Shown here: positions 44,378-52,851 of the stretch, one piece after another | Numbering within the stretch: the first letter of the stretch is position 1 | How the letters are laid out: each line of letters begins with the position of its first letter | Assembly: GCF_018919265.1 (NCBI RefSeq) | Contig: NZ_JAHLQO010000002.1 | Location: 124,001-188,000 of the forward strand | From: Peptoniphilus ovalis | GTDB taxonomy: Bacteria > Bacillota > Clostridia > Tissierellales > Peptoniphilaceae | Length of the DNA stretch: 64,000 bases | Direction of reading: 5' to 3' | The notes under the pieces: generated by a model | Databases searched by the model: none | What the model was told of the DNA's origin: nothing | Seen by the model: the letters and a program-made list of their open reading frames with translations, nothing else | Position numbers and translations under genes: made by a program

Positions 44378-44620
44378 ATAAATAAATTCCAAATAATAAT
44401 CTTGCTAAAAAATATAATTTATATTATATTTTTCTTAATTTACTCATATAAACTTAAAAATGCAGAACTAAAAAATAAAAAGTATTATTACATATTCTCT
44501 TTATTTTTTATTCTAATTCAACTGATTTTAATTTTAGCAGAACGAGCAGAACCAATAAATATTGTCTCAATAGTTTTTCTAATAATTGTAAATATTTTTG
44601 ATATAATTTCTAAAAAATAG
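44378..44620 (+). CDS. Small hypothetical membrane protein
   Basis: Not recognised. The open frame encodes a hydrophobic protein with two predicted membrane helices (IIYIIFFLIYSYKL and YYYIFSLFFILIQLILILAE) rich in Tyr, Lys and Ile. A TTG at 44402 would give 72 residues but lacks a ribosome site. AGGATGTGATAAA, the spacing seen before other starts here, is followed by ATA at 44378, giving (I/M)NKFQIIILLKNI and 80 residues. I list the longer version; an ATA start is rare and the choice is uncertain. It stands between two terminators. Confidence 0.5.
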   Translation: MNKFQIIILLKNIIYIIFFLIYSYKLKNAELKNKKYYYIFSLFFILIQLILILAERAEPINIVSIVFLIIVNIFDIISKK

Positions 44621-44643
44621 AGCAGGTGAGAGCCTGCTTTTTC
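44621..44643 (+). terminator. Terminator of the small membrane protein gene
   Basis: AGCAGG-TGAGAG-CCTGCT, then TTTTCTTG, immediately after the stop codon. Confidence 0.8.
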
Positions 44644-44688
44644 TTGTAAAAATATAAATTTGTATTAAACTATAAATTGGTGATTGAG

Positions 44689-45354
44689 TTGAAAATAAAA
44701 ACCTATGAAAATCTACACGAAACTTTTTTAGTAGTATTTTTTATGACTCTAGCTGGTGGATTTCAAGATGCCTACTCCTACATATTAAGAGGAGGAGTAT
44801 TTGCAAATGCACAAACTGGAAACATAGTGCTTCTATTTAAAAATATAATTGATTTAAATTTATCTGGTATAATATCATACATAGTGCCGATTTTTTCTTT
44901 TATACTTGGAATTTACGTTGCAGTAATTTTTGAACACAAATTTAAAGACAAAAATCTTCATTGGAGACAATTTATAATTATGTTTGAAATAATTATTATG
45001 ATAATTGTCGCGATAATACCACAAAGTCACAACAATATTGCAAATGCACTGCTTTCTTTTTCTTGTGCTATGCAAGTAAATGCCTTTAAGAAAATTTATG
45101 GCCTAAACTTTGCAAGTACAATGTGCATAGGAAATTTAAGAAGTGCAACAGAAAATTTATGCAATTATCATATAACAGGTAAAAGAGAAAATTTAGAAAA
45201 TGCAAAAAAATATTATGCAGTCATATTAATATTTGGACTTGGAGCAGGACTTGGATATATAATGTCAAGTTTTATGGGACTTAAAGCAATTGTTGTAACA
45301 GCAGTATTATTATTAATTGCATTTATAATATTATTTTTTGAAAAATGGGAGTGA
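44689..45354 (+). CDS. YoaK family (DUF1275) membrane protein
   Basis: A 221-residue protein with about six hydrophobic helices. FMTLAGGFQDAYSYILRGGVFANAQTGNIVLLFKNII near the N-terminus and FASTMCIGNLRSATENL later are the DUF1275 signatures; function unknown, a small-molecule transporter is suspected for the family. Start TTG at 44689 is preferred because GGTGA sits at 44679-44683 with the spacing used by other genes here. Its end overlaps the GntR gene frame, suggesting co-transcription. Confidence 0.82.
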   Translation: MKIKTYENLHETFLVVFFMTLAGGFQDAYSYILRGGVFANAQTGNIVLLFKNIIDLNLSGIISYIVPIFSFILGIYVAVIFEHKFKDKNLHWRQFIIMFEIIIMIIVAIIPQSHNNIANALLSFSCAMQVNAFKKIYGLNFASTMCIGNLRSATENLCNYHITGKRENLENAKKYYAVILIFGLGAGLGYIMSSFMGLKAIVVTAVLLLIAFIILFFEKWE

Positions 45355-45359
45355 AAAGA

Positions 45360-46001
45360 TTGTTAGAAGTTAAAAGCTACAAAGAAGCAGCTTATGAAGA
45401 AATAAAAGATAAAATAATTAATGGAGAGTATGAACCGGGAAGATCTTTAAATGAAAGAACATTATCAGAAGAATTTGGGATAAGTCGAACCCCAGTTAGA
45501 GAAGCATTAATGCAACTTTCATACGAGGGTTGGATAATTAATGAGCCTTATAAACCAAATGTAGTTAGAAATTTTGATTTAGAAACTATTATTCAAGCTC
45601 AAAGAGTGAGAGCATCTTTAGAATTATTAGCTATAGATGAGTCTTTTAATAAATTTACAGATAAAGATATTAAAAGTCTTGAAGAAATTGTTGAAGAGAC
45701 AGGAACATCTAAAACACATAACGAGTTTATTTTTTCTGATAGAAAATTTCATGAGTATTTTTATAATAAAAGCGAAAATAAATTTTTACAATCAACTATG
45801 AGAAATTTAAATGATATTATTAGATTTTTTGGTTTGGTTGCTATTGACAATCCAGGTAGAACAAGGGAGACAATAGAAGAACATAATTCAATAATCGAAA
45901 ATATTAAGAATAGAAATAAAAATAAGGCATTAGATGCAATGAGATTTCATATGGATCAAACTCAAAAATCGATATGCAAAAGATATAAGAGAAAAAAATA
46001 A
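45360..46001 (+). CDS. GntR-family transcriptional regulator (FadR subfamily, FCD domain)
   Basis: A 213-residue regulator. Winged helix-turn-helix in residues 1-70: AAYEEIKDKIINGEYEPGRSLNERTLSEEFGISRTPVREALMQL. FCD ligand domain in 75-205, with FHEYFYNKS and TIEEHNSIIENIKNRNKNKALDAMRFHM as the usual metal-binding His region. TTG at 45360 follows GGGAG (45347-45351); ATG 45345 is in frame but lacks a ribosome site. It converges on the nitrilase-DUF2848-NRAMP-like operon, whose promoter carries a palindrome of GntR/FCD type, so it probably represses that operon. Confidence 0.87.
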   Translation: MLEVKSYKEAAYEEIKDKIINGEYEPGRSLNERTLSEEFGISRTPVREALMQLSYEGWIINEPYKPNVVRNFDLETIIQAQRVRASLELLAIDESFNKFTDKDIKSLEEIVEETGTSKTHNEFIFSDRKFHEYFYNKSENKFLQSTMRNLNDIIRFFGLVAIDNPGRTRETIEEHNSIIENIKNRNKNKALDAMRFHMDQTQKSICKRYKRKK

Positions 46002-46036
46002 ACTGCTTTGTTCAAGCAAAGCAGTTTATTTTATTT
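45996..46036. terminator. Bidirectional terminator between gntR and the NRAMP-like gene
   Basis: AAATAAACTGCTTTG and CAAAGCAGTTTATTT form a perfect 15-bp stem around TTCAAG, with T-rich sequence on both sides. Confidence 0.9.
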
Positions 46037-47220
46037 TATTTTATCAAATTGTTAAATAACGTTATTACAGCGAAAATTGATGTAATAATAGTAACTATAA
46101 TTCCTAGTATAGTTAATATTTTAGAATGAACATAATCACCAACAATTTCAGGTTTTTTTGCTGCTATAAACATTAAGATTAATCCGAACGGTAGGATAAA
46201 TGCATTAACAGTTCCTACAAGTACTAGTAACAATGCAGGTTGCCCCACTAATATACAAGCAATAGTTGAAATTAGAATGTAACCAACTATAAATTTATTT
46301 TCATTTTCATTAATTACTTTGAAGTTTTTAATGAAAGAAATAGATGTAAAAGAGTTACCTATTACAGATGTTAATGAAGCGCATGCGAACACTATCCCAA
46401 ATATTAATAATCCAGTATTTCCAAAAACTATCTCAAATGGACTTGCAGCTGGATTTTTTGGATCAAGTGAGAAACCTTCATTAATAACAGCAAGAGTAGC
46501 AATAAACATTAAAACTCTTACACAACCTGAAGCTATCATTCCTAAGTTAACAGATTTATTTATTTCAGGAAGATTTTCTTTACCAGTTACATTAGCATCT
46601 ATAAGTCTATGTGCACCTGAAAAAGGAATGAATCCTCCTACTGTACCCCCTATTAAAGTAAGTATAGCAAAAACAGGTACGCTCTTAGGAGCTATAGTTC
46701 CTTTAAAAGCTAGAGCAAATGGAGGATTTGCTTTAACGGTAATAGCTACTAAAAGGATTATTATAATAGATCCCATTATTGTAGCAGACATATCCATAAC
46801 TTTGCCGATATGTTTTGAAGAAAATATTATAACTCCGATTATCCCGGCTATAGCTGCAGTGATTCTAATATCAAGACCTGTAATAGCTGTAAGGCCAAGA
46901 GAAACCCCTGCAATATTTCCAATATTAAAGAATAAACCACCACTAGCTATGACTATACCCAATACTGTTCCTAAACCTGGTTTTATAATATTTGCAATTT
47001 CTTGTCCTCTTAAGTTAGAAACACCAATTATTCTAGAAAAATTTAATTGAGCAATCCAAGAAAAAACTATGGCTATTAATATAGCAAATCCGAAACTTTC
47101 TCTGTATTGTCCTGTAAATTGAGCTGTTTGTGTCAGAAAAGCTGGCCCAACTGATGAAGTTGCTAGAATGAATGCGGATCCTATAAGGACTGAGAGGTTA
47201 TTAGATTTCTTTTCGCTCAT
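46036..47220 (-). CDS. NRAMP-fold transporter lacking metal-site residues
   Basis: A 394-residue multi-pass membrane protein, paralogue of the one at 3921-5129 (both begin NNLSVLIG-AF-ATS). The NRAMP helix 1 DPGN is VGPAF here and helix 6 has FSGAHRL in place of MPH, so classic divalent metal ligands are absent. It is the last gene of an operon with a nitrilase-like amidase and a DUF2848 protein, so its cargo is more likely the organic amide or acid degraded by those enzymes. Inference only. One base separates it from the DUF2848 stop. Confidence 0.8.
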   Translation of the reverse strand: MSEKKSNNLSVLIGSAFILATSSVGPAFLTQTAQFTGQYRESFGFAILIAIVFSWIAQLNFSRIIGVSNLRGQEIANIIKPGLGTVLGIVIASGGLFFNIGNIAGVSLGLTAITGLDIRITAAIAGIIGVIIFSSKHIGKVMDMSATIMGSIIIILLVAITVKANPPFALAFKGTIAPKSVPVFAILTLIGGTVGGFIPFSGAHRLIDANVTGKENLPEINKSVNLGMIASGCVRVLMFIATLAVINEGFSLDPKNPAASPFEIVFGNTGLLIFGIVFACASLTSVIGNSFTSISFIKNFKVINENENKFIVGYILISTIACILVGQPALLLVLVGTVNAFILPFGLILMFIAAKKPEIVGDYVHSKILTILGIIVTIITSIFAVITLFNNLIK

Positions 47221-47221
47221 A

Positions 47222-47902
47222 TTATCTTTCCTCTTCTGGAATTACATTCACATCATAGTCAAGTTTAATAGTATTTCCTAATTCTTCATCCACCATTTGA
47301 GACATAAATTTACTTCCATATTCAAATCCACCTAAAAGAGGAACTGTACCTGAATAAATCACGGAGTTATTTATATCTCCAACTCTTTCTTTAAGTTCTG
47401 ATAGTATTTTTTCTACAGGCAAAATTGAAGCAAGAGTGTCATTTTGATATTCTATTTCTTTCCCCTTAACAATTTGTGATGATTTTAATTTAATAGAATC
47501 CCAATGGTCTTTAATATCTTCGTAATCCCAGATAGTTTTAGCAATAGGCTTTAAACAAACTTGTTTAGATTTAAATATACTAACACTCTCAAGTCCTCTA
47601 TCCGTATGATCAGATCCTAAAGTAATGTAGATTTTATCATCTTTAAGTAAGATAATATACTCAACTTCTCCAGATGATTGATCGCCAACGAATTTTAAGT
47701 CTGAGTCTTGAGTTACTATTTCTTTAGCAACCTCGAAAATTGTAGGAATTTTTTTAGGAGGAGCTACGCCAAGTTCTCTCTCAAGTTCATCAATATGTTC
47801 TTGAGTTTTAGCCATATCTCTTCCTGCATATCCGATTACATATACTTTATCGAAACTAAAGTCAATTTCTTTACCTTTTAAATTAAATTTTAATGTTTTC
47901 AT
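47222..47902 (-). CDS. DUF2848 family protein
   Basis: A 226-residue cytosolic protein of the DUF2848 family, distantly related in fold to fumarylacetoacetate hydrolases. KVYVIGYAGRDMAKTQEHIDELERELGVAPPKKIPTIF, LKFVGDQSSGEVEYIIL, YITLGSDHTDRGLE and YSGTVPLLGGFEYGSKFMSQMVDEELG are conserved-looking blocks. Function of the family is not established. Operon context (amidase, transporter) suggests it handles the acid released by the amidase. RBS GAGGTG upstream of ATG. Confidence 0.82.
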   Translation of the reverse strand: MKTLKFNLKGKEIDFSFDKVYVIGYAGRDMAKTQEHIDELERELGVAPPKKIPTIFEVAKEIVTQDSDLKFVGDQSSGEVEYIILLKDDKIYITLGSDHTDRGLESVSIFKSKQVCLKPIAKTIWDYEDIKDHWDSIKLKSSQIVKGKEIEYQNDTLASILPVEKILSELKERVGDINNSVIYSGTVPLLGGFEYGSKFMSQMVDEELGNTIKLDYDVNVIPEEER

Positions 47903-47917
47903 TATAAATCACCTCTA

Positions 47918-48679
47918 TTAATATAATTCTGGACGTCTATCTCTAAATACATTTATACTTTCTCTAATATCTTTTATAACTGAAAAATCTAAATCGGCTG
48001 TTTTTGTCTCATCTTCTTCGTAAGGGTCAACTAAATATTCTCCCCAAGGATCAATAATTGCACTGTGACCGCCAAAATCTCCTGTACTATTAACACAAAC
48101 TACAAACATTTGATTTTCTATTGCCCTTGCTCTGTTTAAAGTATCCCAGTGAGTAGCTCTTTTAGCTGGCCACGCTGCAGGGTTGAATAAAACTTGAATA
48201 TCTTCTAAAGCATATTTTCTAACCCACTCAAGGAATCTTACATCGTAACAAATTATTATGCCACATTTAATTCCATCTAATTCAAAAGTTACTAATCTGT
48301 CACCTTTTTCAAAGACTTCACCTTCACCAGAAGGAGAAAACAAGTGAACTTTATCATAATTAGCAATTTCAGAACCTTTTCTATCAAATATATAACAAGT
48401 ATTATATAGTTTTTTATCTCTTAAATTAGCTACAGAACCACCTACAATATTTACATTTAATTCTTTAGCTATTTCAGAAAGAAATTTTCTTGATCTTTCG
48501 GCATTTTCATCTGCTAAGACTTGGGTGTTTTCAGGGAAAAAAGATGTATTCCACATTTCTGGTAAAACTATAACATCTGGATTTTGATCTATTGAGTTTT
48601 TAATTGCTCTTTCGATAGTTTCAAAATTTTTATCTACATTTCCCATTTCTAATTTACATTGAACAACACTAACTTTCAT
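47918..48679 (-). CDS. Carbon-nitrogen hydrolase (nitrilase superfamily)
   Basis: A 253-residue omega-amidase-like protein. The Glu-Lys-Cys triad is visible: VLPEMWNTSFF (Glu), NYDKVHLFSP (Lys) and KCGIIICYDVRFLEW (Cys). It hydrolyses a C-N bond in a small amide or nitrile; CYDxRF and a normal length resemble YafV/omega-amidase-like enzymes. First gene of a three-gene minus-strand operon with a strong promoter and an operator at the start site. RBS AGGAGG. Confidence 0.9.
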   Translation of the reverse strand: MKVSVVQCKLEMGNVDKNFETIERAIKNSIDQNPDVIVLPEMWNTSFFPENTQVLADENAERSRKFLSEIAKELNVNIVGGSVANLRDKKLYNTCYIFDRKGSEIANYDKVHLFSPSGEGEVFEKGDRLVTFELDGIKCGIIICYDVRFLEWVRKYALEDIQVLFNPAAWPAKRATHWDTLNRARAIENQMFVVCVNSTGDFGGHSAIIDPWGEYLVDPYEEDETKTADLDFSVIKDIRESINVFRDRRPELY

Positions 48680-48690
48680 TTTATCCTCCT

Positions 48691-48714
48691 TTGTATTCGG
48701 TATACCATATACAA
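48691..48714 (-). promoter_or_regulatory. 24-bp palindromic operator (probable GntR/FCD site)
   Basis: Arms TTGTAT and ATACAA flank a central GGTATACC: TTGTAT-N2-GGTATACC-N2-ATACAA, symmetric at all but the N2 positions. It directly follows the -10 box of the minus-strand promoter and thus covers the transcription start. Such GTATAC-centred sites are typical for FCD-type GntR repressors, one of which is encoded at the other end of the operon. Confidence 0.75.
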
Positions 48715-48743
48715 ATAATAACAGTGTTATTTATCTTTGTCAA
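48715..48743 (-). promoter_or_regulatory. Promoter of the nitrilase-DUF2848-NRAMP-like operon
   Basis: On the minus strand TTGACA (48743-48738), 17-base spacer, TATTAT (48720-48715). Near-consensus, so expression must be held down, fitting the adjoining operator. AATAACA-G-TGTTATT in the spacer is a second small palindrome. Confidence 0.85.
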
Positions 48744-48853
48744 TAGAAAACGTTATTTTTATAAATTTTTTATATTTACGAAATATATGATAAAATATTA
48801 TTTTGTTGTATACTATTAAATACATATTTACACAAATAAAAGGAGAGATTATT

Positions 48854-49609
48854 TTGAAGCCTATTATTGGAATTACATCAAATTACAAGGCTGATGAAAA
48901 AGATTTAACTATAAAAGAAAATGAAAATAGAAGAAAAATTTATAATTTTGTAACAAGAGATTATGCAAATGCTATTAACAGAAGTGGTGGAATTGCTGTT
49001 ATTCTTCCAACGCCTGATTCAAAGCAAAATACTTTTGATGTCATGGATAGACTAGATGGAGTTATCTTATCAGGTGGAAATGATATCAATCCTGTCATAT
49101 GCAAACAATGTGTTGATGAATACACAGGTCTTTTAACTTGTAGACGTGATGATCAAGAGCTTGATATATTAGATTATATTTTCCAAAAGAGAAGCATACC
49201 TCTACTTGGAATTTGCAGAGGAATGCAAATTTTAAATGCTTATCTTGGTGGAAGTTTGATTATGAATATAGACAAAGATTTTTCTCATCAACAAAGTCAA
49301 AATAAAATTCCAAGATATAAAGCTGTTCACAGTGTGGATATTGAAAAGGATTCAAAACTTAGAAATATTTTAAATAGCGATAAAGTTTTTGTAAATTCAA
49401 TTCACCATCAAGCAATTGATAGAATTGGAAAGGGGCTCAAAATTGCCGCAAAATCTTCGAAAGATAAAATTGTCGAAGCTGTGGAGATGATTGATGATAA
49501 AAATCATATTATCGGCGTTCAGTGGCACCCTGAGATAATGTATGGGTTTGACGAGTCTTTTAAAAACCTCTTTGTAGATTTTGTAAAGACTTGCAAAAGC
49601 AATAATTAA
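48854..49609 (+). CDS. Class I glutamine amidotransferase-like gamma-glutamyl hydrolase (peptidase C26)
   Basis: A 251-residue protein of the PuuD/C26 family, which cleaves gamma-glutamyl-GABA or similar. Nucleophile elbow PLLGICRGMQILNAYLGGSL, VILSGGNDINP at the N-terminal glycine loop, and the His-Glu pair in IIGVQWHPEIM. TTG at 48854 is used because AGGAGAG lies at 48841-48847; the longer in-frame ATG at 48803 is in the promoter zone. It is divergent from the nitrilase operon and may share regulation with it. Confidence 0.87.
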   Translation: MKPIIGITSNYKADEKDLTIKENENRRKIYNFVTRDYANAINRSGGIAVILPTPDSKQNTFDVMDRLDGVILSGGNDINPVICKQCVDEYTGLLTCRRDDQELDILDYIFQKRSIPLLGICRGMQILNAYLGGSLIMNIDKDFSHQQSQNKIPRYKAVHSVDIEKDSKLRNILNSDKVFVNSIHHQAIDRIGKGLKIAAKSSKDKIVEAVEMIDDKNHIIGVQWHPEIMYGFDESFKNLFVDFVKTCKSNN

Positions 49610-49782
49610 TTAAATTTTCTTGAATTTTAATTTAATTTAATTTTGTGCTTAAAGCTAGTAAATTATTTAACTAACTTTAGTTTAAATTAATATGAAAAAA
49701 TTGGTTTAGTTTTTATTTAATATTTATTTAATTGATAAACATTCACACATTGGGCTGCTAAATATTTGTCTTAATAAAATCC

Positions 49783-49811
49783 TTGACCTTAGCTCTTTGA
49801 TGTGGTAAAAT
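49783..49811 (+). promoter_or_regulatory. Promoter of the DUF3798 ABC importer operon
   Basis: TTGACC (49783-49788), 17 bases, TAAAAT (49806-49811), with TG just upstream of the -10. The rest of 49610-49782 is AT-rich with no clear terminator for the preceding gene. Confidence 0.75.
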
Positions 49812-49859
49812 CCTAATAATTTATAAACCAATATTATATAAATTAGAAGAGGTGTTATT

Positions 49860-51191
49860 ATGAATTTTAAATTCAAAAGGTTTATGAGCATCATGATGCT
49901 TTTAATGGCAGTTATGGCTTTTACAGCTTGTCAAAAAGTAGATAATGGTGCAAAGACAGAAGAAGGGCAAGAGGCAGGTGCTGCTTCTACAGCTCAATTT
50001 GAAACTCTAAAAGACGGCGAAGATTTCCATATTGGAATTATCACTGGTACAGTTTCACAAGGTGAAGATGAGTTCCGTGCTGCTGAAAAGGCAATCGAAC
50101 TTTATGGGGCTGCTGATGAAGGCGGAATCATTAAGCACGATACTTATCCAGACAGATTTGAAGCTGAACAAGAAACTACAATTTCTAAGATTGTAGCCAT
50201 GGCTGATGATCCATTAATGAAGGCAGTTATTGTTAATCAATCTGTTCCAGGAACTTCAGCTGCATTTAAACAAATCAGAGAAAAAAGACCTGACATCATC
50301 TTAGTTAACTTAGTTGCTCAAGAAGATACAGTAATGGTTGAAAATGCTTCTGACTTAGTTATTGATGCTGATAATATTTCTAGAGGATACAGAATAATCA
50401 AAGCTGCTCAAGAAATGGGAGCTACTAAATTTGCTCACATTACTTTCCCAAGACATATGTCTATCGAGCTTTTAGCTTTAAGACGTGCTATTATGGAAGA
50501 AGCTTGTAAGGACTTAGGCCTTGAATTTATTTCACTAAACGCACCAGACCCAACAACTGATATTGGTGTTCCTGGAGCTCAACAATATGTTGCAGAAAAC
50601 ATCCAACCTTGGATTGACAAATACGGTAAAGATACTGCATTTTTCTGTACAAACGATGCACACACTGAGCCACTTCTAAGAGGAGTTGCAGCAGGTGGAG
50701 CAATCTTCGTAGAACAAGACCTTCCATCTCCTATCATGGGATATCCTAAGGCTTTCTCAGTAGATATCAAAGACATGGCTGGAGACTGGCAAGCAATCAA
50801 CTCTGCAGTTGAAAAAGCAGTTATCGAAAAAGGTGGAGACAAGAGAATGGGTACTTGGGCATACTCTTTAGGATACTCAGTAACTCTTGGTGCTCTTGAC
50901 CACGTAATGGAAGTTCTTAAAGGAAACAACGACCTTCTTAACAAAGATCAAATTATTTCATCTATCGAAAATTATACTGAAGGTGCAAAATGGATGGCTG
51001 AAAATTATATAGACAGAGCTTCTGGAGAAACTAAAGAAAACCACTTACTAGTATCTCAAGACACATATGTATATGGTAGAGGATACCTAGGAATGGATAA
51101 AGTAGAAGTTCCTGAAAAATATCTAAATCTAAATGTAGACTTAGATGCAATCAAGGCTTCACAAGAATCTGCTGAAGGAAAAGCAGAATAA
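49860..51191 (+). CDS. DUF3798 substrate-binding lipoprotein
   Basis: A 443-residue lipoprotein with signal peptide ending at lipobox FTAC (residue 21-24). The mature protein resembles periplasmic-binding-protein fold (FHIGIITGTVSQGEDEFRAAEKAI, MKAVIVNQSVPGTSAAFKQI, TKFAHITFPRHMS, YLGMDKVEVP) of the DUF3798 family. Its position ahead of an RbsA-type ATPase and two permeases identifies it as the binding protein of an importer for a sugar, nucleoside or similar ligand; ligand unknown. RBS AGAGGTG at 49848-49854. Confidence 0.82.
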   Translation: MNFKFKRFMSIMMLLMAVMAFTACQKVDNGAKTEEGQEAGAASTAQFETLKDGEDFHIGIITGTVSQGEDEFRAAEKAIELYGAADEGGIIKHDTYPDRFEAEQETTISKIVAMADDPLMKAVIVNQSVPGTSAAFKQIREKRPDIILVNLVAQEDTVMVENASDLVIDADNISRGYRIIKAAQEMGATKFAHITFPRHMSIELLALRRAIMEEACKDLGLEFISLNAPDPTTDIGVPGAQQYVAENIQPWIDKYGKDTAFFCTNDAHTEPLLRGVAAGGAIFVEQDLPSPIMGYPKAFSVDIKDMAGDWQAINSAVEKAVIEKGGDKRMGTWAYSLGYSVTLGALDHVMEVLKGNNDLLNKDQIISSIENYTEGAKWMAENYIDRASGETKENHLLVSQDTYVYGRGYLGMDKVEVPEKYLNLNVDLDAIKASQESAEGKAE

Positions 51192-51209
51192 TTATAAAAA
51201 TTAATTAAG

Positions 51210-51237
51210 ATCAACGGTATTTTTCCGTTGATTTTAA
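51210..51237 (+). terminator. Hairpin between binding protein and ATPase genes
   Basis: ATCAACGG-TATTTTT-CCGTTGAT, 8-bp stem followed by TTTAATTTT. Likely partial terminator keeping the binding protein in excess. Confidence 0.75.
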
Positions 51238-51258
51238 TTTTATCATGGAGGGATTTTT

Positions 51259-52851
51259 TTGACAGAACTACTCGAAGTCAAAAATGTCAGCAAAAGCTTT
51301 GGCGAAAACTCTGTATTAAAAGATGTTAACTTTTCTCTCAATAAGGGAGAAATTTTAGGACTTGTCGGCGAAAATGGTGCTGGCAAGTCAACACTTATGA
51401 ATATAATCTTCGGAATGGAAGTTATAGCAAATACAGGTGGATACAATGGCGAAATTTATTTTGACGGCAAATTAATTGACTTTAAAAATCCAATAGATGC
51501 TTTAAATGCTGGTATAGGAATGGTTCACCAGGAATTTAGTTTGATTCCAGGTTTTACCGTTGCCGAAAATATTACACTTGATATGGAAAAAACTAAATCA
51601 TCTGTAGTATCTAAGGTTTTTGGAAAGAAACTTGAAAGTATTGATTCTAAAGAAAATATTAGAATCGCTGGAGATTCTCTAGACACTTTAGAAGTATCCA
51701 TTGATCCAAATGGACTTGTTTCTGAAATGCCCGTAGGTCACAAGCAATTTATTGAAATAGCAAGAGAAATTACAAGAGATGATGTAAAACTTATTATAAT
51801 GGACGAGCCAACTGCAGTTCTTACTGAAACTGAGGCTAACAGTTTAATGTCTGCACTTCAAAAATTATCTAGTATTGGTATCTCAATTATTTTTATATCT
51901 CATAGACTTCGTGAAATCACATCTATATGCGATCAAGTTGTTGTTCTAAGAGATGGAGAAATCATTGAAGATAGAAGAAATGAAAATCTTTCAATTGAAG
52001 ATATTGCTAGATGGATGGTTGGAAGAGCTGATAGTTCAAGTAAAACTAGGGAAGATATTGCTAAGAAAGAGCTAGACCAAAATGATACTATCATGGATAT
52101 TGAGCATTTATGGGTTGATATGCCGGGTGAAGCGATTTATGATGTCAATCTTTCTATAATTAGAGGAGAAATCCTAGGAATTGCTGGACTTGCTGGTCAA
52201 GGTAAACTTGGTATACCTAATGGAATACTAGGCACTTATCCAGTTGGTGGTAGAATTATTTTTAATGGTGAAGAATTACAACTTGGTAATACATTAGAAA
52301 TTCTAAAGAAGAAAATTGCATTTGTATCTGAAGACAGAAGAGGCGTTGGACTGCTACTTGAAGAGCCAATTTTCTGGAACATTTCCTTTAATGCAATGCA
52401 AGTTCAAGAAAAATTCATTAAAAATATTTTAGGATTTAAATTTAGAGATGAAGCACAAATGAGAAAAGTTTCTGATGATTATGTAAAGTCTCTTGCAATA
52501 AAAACAACAAGTTCAGACCAAAAGGCTGGACAATTATCAGGTGGTAATCAGCAAAAGGTTTGTCTTGCAAAGGCCTTTGCAATGGATCCTGATTTATTAT
52601 TTGTATCAGAACCTACAAGAGGTATTGATATAGGAGCAAAAGAACTTGTTCTTGAAGCTTTAAAGAAATCAAATAGAGAAGATAACACAACAGTAGTTAT
52701 GGTTTCTTCAGAGCTTGAGGAACTTAGAAGTATATGTGATAGAATTGCTGTTATTTGTGAAGGAAGAATTGCTGGAATACTTCCTCCAGATGCAAGTGCA
52801 GAAAAATTTGGACTTCTAATGAGTGGTGAAAAGGAGGTATCTAATGTCTAA
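51259..52851 (+). CDS. Sugar/nucleoside ABC transporter ATP-binding protein (double NBD, RbsA/YufO type)
   Basis: A 530-residue protein with two nucleotide-binding domains. The first has Walker A GENGAGKST, the signature region PVGHKQFIEIAREI and Walker B LIIMDEPTAVLTETE; the second has a degenerate P-loop (GLAGQGKLG), LSGGNQQKVCLAKAF and FVSEPTRGIDIGAKE. One active and one degenerate site is normal in this family. Start TTG at 51259 after GGAGGG (51247-51252). Overlaps the first permease by 8 bases. Confidence 0.9.
   Translation: MTELLEVKNVSKSFGENSVLKDVNFSLNKGEILGLVGENGAGKSTLMNIIFGMEVIANTGGYNGEIYFDGKLIDFKNPIDALNAGIGMVHQEFSLIPGFTVAENITLDMEKTKSSVVSKVFGKKLESIDSKENIRIAGDSLDTLEVSIDPNGLVSEMPVGHKQFIEIAREITRDDVKLIIMDEPTAVLTETEANSLMSALQKLSSIGISIIFISHRLREITSICDQVVVLRDGEIIEDRRNENLSIEDIARWMVGRADSSSKTREDIAKKELDQNDTIMDIEHLWVDMPGEAIYDVNLSIIRGEILGIAGLAGQGKLGIPNGILGTYPVGGRIIFNGEELQLGNTLEILKKKIAFVSEDRRGVGLLLEEPIFWNISFNAMQVQEKFIKNILGFKFRDEAQMRKVSDDYVKSLAIKTTSSDQKAGQLSGGNQQKVCLAKAFAMDPDLLFVSEPTRGIDIGAKELVLEALKKSNREDNTTVVMVSSELEELRSICDRIAVICEGRIAGILPPDASAEKFGLLMSGEKEVSNV

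Noticed and set aside
46319-47050. 243-residue open frame antisense to the NRAMP-like gene
   Set aside because: Shadow of a membrane-protein gene on the opposite strand; the real frame has family features, a ribosome site and operon context.
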